In this document: positions 60,728 through 64,000 of the stretch, in pieces
Position numbering within the stretch: the first letter of the stretch is position 1
Layout: each line of letters starts with the position of its first letter
Assembly: GCA_949283695.1 (NCBI GenBank)
Contig: CASDTX010000025.1
Location: 1-64,000, forward strand
Direction of reading: 5' to 3'
DNA: 64,000 nt
Source: an uncultured Eubacteriales bacterium
GTDB lineage: Bacteria > Bacillota > Clostridia > Lachnospirales > Lachnospiraceae
Made by a program: the position numbers and the translations under genes
The notes under the pieces: generated by a model
What the model was told of the DNA's origin: nothing
Seen by the model: the letters and a program-made list of their open reading frames with translations, nothing else
The model's database searches: none

Positions 60728-61618
60728 ATGAAGAAAAAATTTGGTGTTTTATTATGTGCCGTACTGACAGCAGTTATGATGGCTGGCGGATGCGGCACAG
60801 GAAACAGCAGTACAGACGATGAAAAGTCCAAGGAAGAGACGCTCTCGGCAGAAGAAAGTCAGAGTTCAGAAGAAAAGTCATCGCTGGAGGACGGGGTATA
60901 TACCGTGGATTTTGATACAGACAGCAGTATGTTTCATGTGAGCGAAGCCTGTGACGGAAAGGGAACGCTGACTGTTACAGATGGAGAAATGATGCTTCAT
61001 ATTTCTCTTGCTTCCAAGAATATTACCAATCTGTTCCCAGGGCTGGCAGAAGATGCGGAGAAAGAAGGAGCGGAGCTTCTGCAGCCCACAATCGATACGG
61101 TTACATACTCTGACGGACTGTCAGAAGAAGTATATGGGTTTGATGTCCCTGTGCCGGCGTTGGACGAGGAATTTGATCTGGCGCTGATCGGAACGAAAGG
61201 AAAGTGGTATGACCATAAGGTCAGCGTTTCAAATCCGGTCAAGGAAGAAAGCAATGGCGGGCAGGCCGAGAATCCCAATGAACCGGCTTCTGTGGAACTG
61301 GAAGACGGCGAATATCAGATTGATGTGGCTTTGGAAGGCGGAAGCGGAAGAGCATCCGTATCTTCTCCGGCTGTGCTGATTGTAAAAGACGGAAAGGCGT
61401 ATGCCCGTATCGAGTGGAGCAGTTCGAATTATGATTATATGAAGATCGAAAGTACGACATATGATCCGGTAAATACAGAAGGAAACTCCGTATTTGAACT
61501 TCCGGTCAGTGTATTTGACGAGGCGATCCCTGTTATTGCAGACACCGTGGCAATGGGAACGCCGCATGAGATTGAATACACATTGACGTTTGATTATGAT
61601 TCAGTAGAAGAGGAATGA
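60728..61618 (+). CDS. Surface lipoprotein with two NEAT-like repeats
   Basis: 296 residues. Lipobox MAGGC (C22), an acidic Ser/Glu linker, then two related beta-rich repeats of about 110 residues: one starts LEDGVYTVDFDTDSSMFHV, the other LEDGEYQIDVALEGGSG, each followed by a VxDGxxxxxIxxxS strand pair. The pattern resembles NEAT or iron-transport-associated domains that bind heme at the cell surface. No heme ligand can be named with certainty. Between the chelatase and the SBP genes, it probably binds a tetrapyrrole. Confidence 0.7.
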   Translation: MKKKFGVLLCAVLTAVMMAGGCGTGNSSTDDEKSKEETLSAEESQSSEEKSSLEDGVYTVDFDTDSSMFHVSEACDGKGTLTVTDGEMMLHISLASKNITNLFPGLAEDAEKEGAELLQPTIDTVTYSDGLSEEVYGFDVPVPALDEEFDLALIGTKGKWYDHKVSVSNPVKEESNGGQAENPNEPASVELEDGEYQIDVALEGGSGRASVSSPAVLIVKDGKAYARIEWSSSNYDYMKIESTTYDPVNTEGNSVFELPVSVFDEAIPVIADTVAMGTPHEIEYTLTFDYDSVEEE

Positions 61619-62778
61619 AAAGAATGGCAAAGAAAAGATGGAGCTTTCCTTTCTTTATTCTGATGCTTATGGTTTTATCGGTATCCTGTGGAAAGACACA
61701 GGATACCGATGAATTGACGGCAGAACATGAAATCAGTCCGTTATTGACTTATGACTGTGAAATGGAACTGGATTATGCAGAAGAATTTACAGTAGATTCT
61801 TATGACGGCGGCTATTCTCTGATTACGATATCAGACGGCAGCCGCTTTTTGGTTGTGCCGGAGAAGGCTCAGGTGCCGGAGAAGCTTGCAGAGGATATCG
61901 TGGTTCTGCAGCAGCCGGTCGATGAGATCTATCTGGCGGCAACGGCTGTGATGGACATGTTTGTCTCCATGGATGCCTTGGAGTGTATTGGCTTCTCCGG
62001 CACGAAGGAAGATGGATGGTATATTGACGAGGCAAGGGAGGCAATGGCATCAGGAGAGATCCTATATGCAGGGAAATATAATATGCCGGATTATGAGCAG
62101 ATTTTAAATGCGGGATGCGGCCTTGCCATTGAATCTACAATGATTTTACATTCTCCGGAAGTGAAAGAAAAGTTAGAAGATTTTGGGATCCCGGTGCTCG
62201 TCGACCGATCCAGTTATGAGAATCATCCTCTGGGACGAACTGAGTGGGTGAAATTATACGGGGTACTGCTGGGGAAAGAACAGGAAGCAGAGGCTGCTTT
62301 CGACCTTCAAAAGGCTGCATTGGATTCTGTGATTGAAGAGGAAGGAACGGACAAAACAGTTGCATTTTTTTATATTACTTCGAATGGAACTGTAAACGTA
62401 CGCAAATCAAAGGATTATGTACCGAAGATGATCGAATTAGCCGGCGGAAACTATATCTTTGCAGATCTGGGGGATGATACGGCCTCCTCCTCTGTAAATA
62501 TGACAATGGAAGAATTCTATGCGGGAGCAAAAGATGCGGACTATTTGATCTATAATAGTACGATTGAGGGCGAGATCTATTCTGTGGAAGAACTGCTGCA
62601 GAAAAGCTCTGTTCTCAAGGATTTTAAGGCTGTGGCAGATGGAAATGTGTTCTGCACAACGCAGAATTTCTATCAGGAGTCCATGCAGGCAGGAGAGTTC
62701 ATCCTGGATATCCACGCAATGCTTATGACGGAGGAGAAAGCGGATGCAGCGTTTACCTATCTATACAGGCTGGAATAA
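61615..62778 (+). CDS. ABC transporter substrate-binding lipoprotein (BtuF/FhuD-like)
   Basis: 387 residues. Signal peptide with lipobox LSVSC (C25), then a two-lobed class III binding fold: ISDGSRFLVVPEKAQVPE, DEIYLAATAVMDMFVSMDALECIGFSG, GIPVLVDRSSYENHPLGRTEWVKLYGVLLGKEQEAEAAF, and MTMEEFYAGAKDADYLIYNSTI. This matches binding proteins for cobalamin, heme or siderophores. It overlaps the previous gene by 4 bases and the permease by 35. The riboswitch favours a corrinoid or cobalt-related ligand. Confidence 0.88.
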   Translation: MKRMAKKRWSFPFFILMLMVLSVSCGKTQDTDELTAEHEISPLLTYDCEMELDYAEEFTVDSYDGGYSLITISDGSRFLVVPEKAQVPEKLAEDIVVLQQPVDEIYLAATAVMDMFVSMDALECIGFSGTKEDGWYIDEAREAMASGEILYAGKYNMPDYEQILNAGCGLAIESTMILHSPEVKEKLEDFGIPVLVDRSSYENHPLGRTEWVKLYGVLLGKEQEAEAAFDLQKAALDSVIEEEGTDKTVAFFYITSNGTVNVRKSKDYVPKMIELAGGNYIFADLGDDTASSSVNMTMEEFYAGAKDADYLIYNSTIEGEIYSVEELLQKSSVLKDFKAVADGNVFCTTQNFYQESMQAGEFILDIHAMLMTEEKADAAFTYLYRLE

Positions 62779-63787
62779 GAGAAAGAAATATACGCTGCTT
62801 TTCGCAGGCCTTACGGTGCTGGCAGTTGTTTTGTTATTTTCCAATATCAGCATCGGAAGTGTCTCCGTTCCATTCACGGAAGTTCTGAAAAGTCTGACGG
62901 GAAAAAGCAGGGAATTAACATTTGACAATATTGTCTGGCAGATCCGGTTTCCACGGGCATTGGCAGCGGCGATCCTGGGCGGCGCGCTGGCATTGTCCGG
63001 CTATTTATTGCAGACCTTTTTTCATAATCCGATTGCCGGTCCCTTTGTGCTGGGGATTTCTTCGGGAGCGAAGCTGGCGGTAGCTCTGATTATGGTTTTT
63101 TTACTTAGAAACGCCATAGAAATCAGTTCTCTTCTGCTGATTTTGGCAGCATTTGCGGGAGCGATGCTTTCGATGGGGTTCGTACTGCTGATCTCAAGAA
63201 AGCTGCGTCAGACGGCAATGCTTGTGGTCAGCGGGATTATGATCGGATATATCTGCTCAGCGATTACTGATTTGGTTGTGACGTTTGCGGACGACTCCGA
63301 TATCGTCAATCTGCATAATTGGTCCATGGGCAGTTTCTCCGGAATTTCCTGGGACAATGTGGCAGTGATGGCGGTTGTCGTATTGCTGACTTCCGGCCTT
63401 GTCTTTCTGATGTCCAAGCCAATTGCGGCTTATCAGATGGGGGAAGTGTATGCGGAAAGTATGGGGGTCAACATTCGTTCTTTCCGCATTGCGCTGGTGC
63501 TGCTGTCCAGTGTCCTTTCTGCCTGTGTGACAGCATTTGCGGGTCCGGTGTCCTTCGTGGGGATTGCAGTTCCGCAGATTGTGAAAAGAATGTTCCATAC
63601 CATGAAGCCGATGATCCTGATCCCGGCCTGCTTTTTAGGGGGAGCGGCATGGTGTCTGTTCTGTGACCTTCTGGCGCGCACCCTGTTTGCGCCGACGGAA
63701 CTTTCGATCAGTACAGTGACAGCGATTTTCGGGGTGCCGGTAGTAATTTATGTAATGATACATCAGAAAAAGGAGAACCTGAATTAA
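62744..63787 (+). CDS. FecCD-family ABC permease
   Basis: 347 residues with about ten membrane helices, the BtuC/FecC/FhuB layout: RFPRALAAAILGGALALSGYLLQTFFHNPIAGPFVLGISSGAKLA near 65-110 (conserved L/GxxxxxxGxxxQ and NPLAxPxxLGxxxGA-type motif) and GPVSFVGIAVPQIVKRMF near 267-284 (ATPase contact). It overlaps the binding-protein gene by 35 bases; GGAGGAGAAAG precedes ATG 62744. Confidence 0.95.
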   Translation: MQRLPIYTGWNKRKKYTLLFAGLTVLAVVLLFSNISIGSVSVPFTEVLKSLTGKSRELTFDNIVWQIRFPRALAAAILGGALALSGYLLQTFFHNPIAGPFVLGISSGAKLAVALIMVFLLRNAIEISSLLLILAAFAGAMLSMGFVLLISRKLRQTAMLVVSGIMIGYICSAITDLVVTFADDSDIVNLHNWSMGSFSGISWDNVAVMAVVVLLTSGLVFLMSKPIAAYQMGEVYAESMGVNIRSFRIALVLLSSVLSACVTAFAGPVSFVGIAVPQIVKRMFHTMKPMILIPACFLGGAAWCLFCDLLARTLFAPTELSISTVTAIFGVPVVIYVMIHQKKENLN

Positions 63788-63788
63788 T

Positions 63789-64000
63789 ATGCAGAATTAC
63801 TTTTTTCGCACCAATAATATGACCGTCGGTTATGATGGGGTTCCTCTGATTAAAGAGATTGAAATCAAACTGAAACAAGGAGAAATTCTGACGCTGATTG
63901 GGCCGAATGGGGCAGGGAAGTCAACCATTCTAAAAAGCATCATGGGACAGCTGGCTCTGCTTGCCGGCACAGTTCTGGTCGAGGACTGCAGGCTGGACGG
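63789..64000 (+). CDS. ABC transporter ATP-binding protein (partial, runs off the window)
   Basis: The first 70 codons are present: MTVGYDGVPLIKEIEIKLKQGEIL, then Walker A LIGPNGAGKSTILK near 38-51. This is the N-terminus of a FecE/BtuD-type ATPase that powers the preceding permease. Starts one base after the permease stop; the rest lies beyond base 64000. Confidence 0.93.
   Translation, partial: MQNYFFRTNNMTVGYDGVPLIKEIEIKLKQGEILTLIGPNGAGKSTILKSIMGQLALLAGTVLVEDCRLD

Overview
The window looks like chromosome from an anaerobic, gut-type Firmicute of the family Lachnospiraceae (Clostridia). This rests on family content, not on a search: a fab/acc operon with FabK-type rather than FabI-type enoyl reduction, a fused acetyl-CoA carboxyltransferase (accDA), ferredoxin-dependent 2-oxoacid oxidation coupled to Ptb/Buk, DUF6465 and DUF3737 proteins, strong AGGAGG-type ribosome sites and many TTGACA/TATAAT promoters. 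I do not name a species.

Layout. 1-2060: tRNA-Asp and tRNA-Leu, then a scarred stretch with an IS1182-like relic, a beheaded ABC ATPase, an intact Fic protein and a decayed lipoprotein. 2108-5831: a BlaI/BlaR1-type regulator-protease pair upstream of an ABC exporter, with matching operators. 5870-8161: LysR regulator divergent from a 71-residue protein and a DUF3737 protein. 8231-12074: GT2 glycosyltransferase and a YfhO-GtrA fusion. 12276-15172: two-component system and HAD phosphatase. 15355-17328: repeat-rich wall-anchored surface protein. 17517-28634: complete type II fatty-acid synthesis operon (fabH-acpP-fabK-fabD-fabG-fabF-accB-fabZ-accC-accDA-NPD-fabT) with a FabT-type palindrome over its promoter. 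28820-31870: DUF6465 protein, HD protein, sirtuin, methyltransferase.

32085-39507 is a selenium cluster (yedF, selD, LysR, cysteine desulfurase-like enzyme, yedE, tusA-like, DUF3343). Its yedE is split by a complete IS1380-family element with 13-bp inverted ends and a 5-bp target duplication (ATTTA); removing it restores the frame exactly. No selA, selB or Sec tRNA is visible here. 39656-43960 is a Gld-like ABC exporter. 44619-46502 is a GH20 hexosaminidase, followed by DegV and a TetR regulator.

48363-56404 reads as one catabolic module: enolase-superfamily enzyme, IclR regulator, YkvI-like transporter, four-subunit 2-oxoacid:ferredoxin oxidoreductase, phosphate butyryltransferase and butyrate kinase. 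The logic is uptake of an acid, conversion to a 2-oxoacid, oxidation to acyl-CoA and ATP formation through acyl-phosphate. 56511-58263 holds tRNA-Val, a MATE exporter and tRNA-Leu; 58374-58470 is a long inverted repeat. From 59124 to the window edge a cobalamin riboswitch precedes a lipoprotein form of the cobaltochelatase CbiK, a two-repeat lipoprotein and a FecCD-type ABC importer, which looks like a surface tetrapyrrole or metal handling system.
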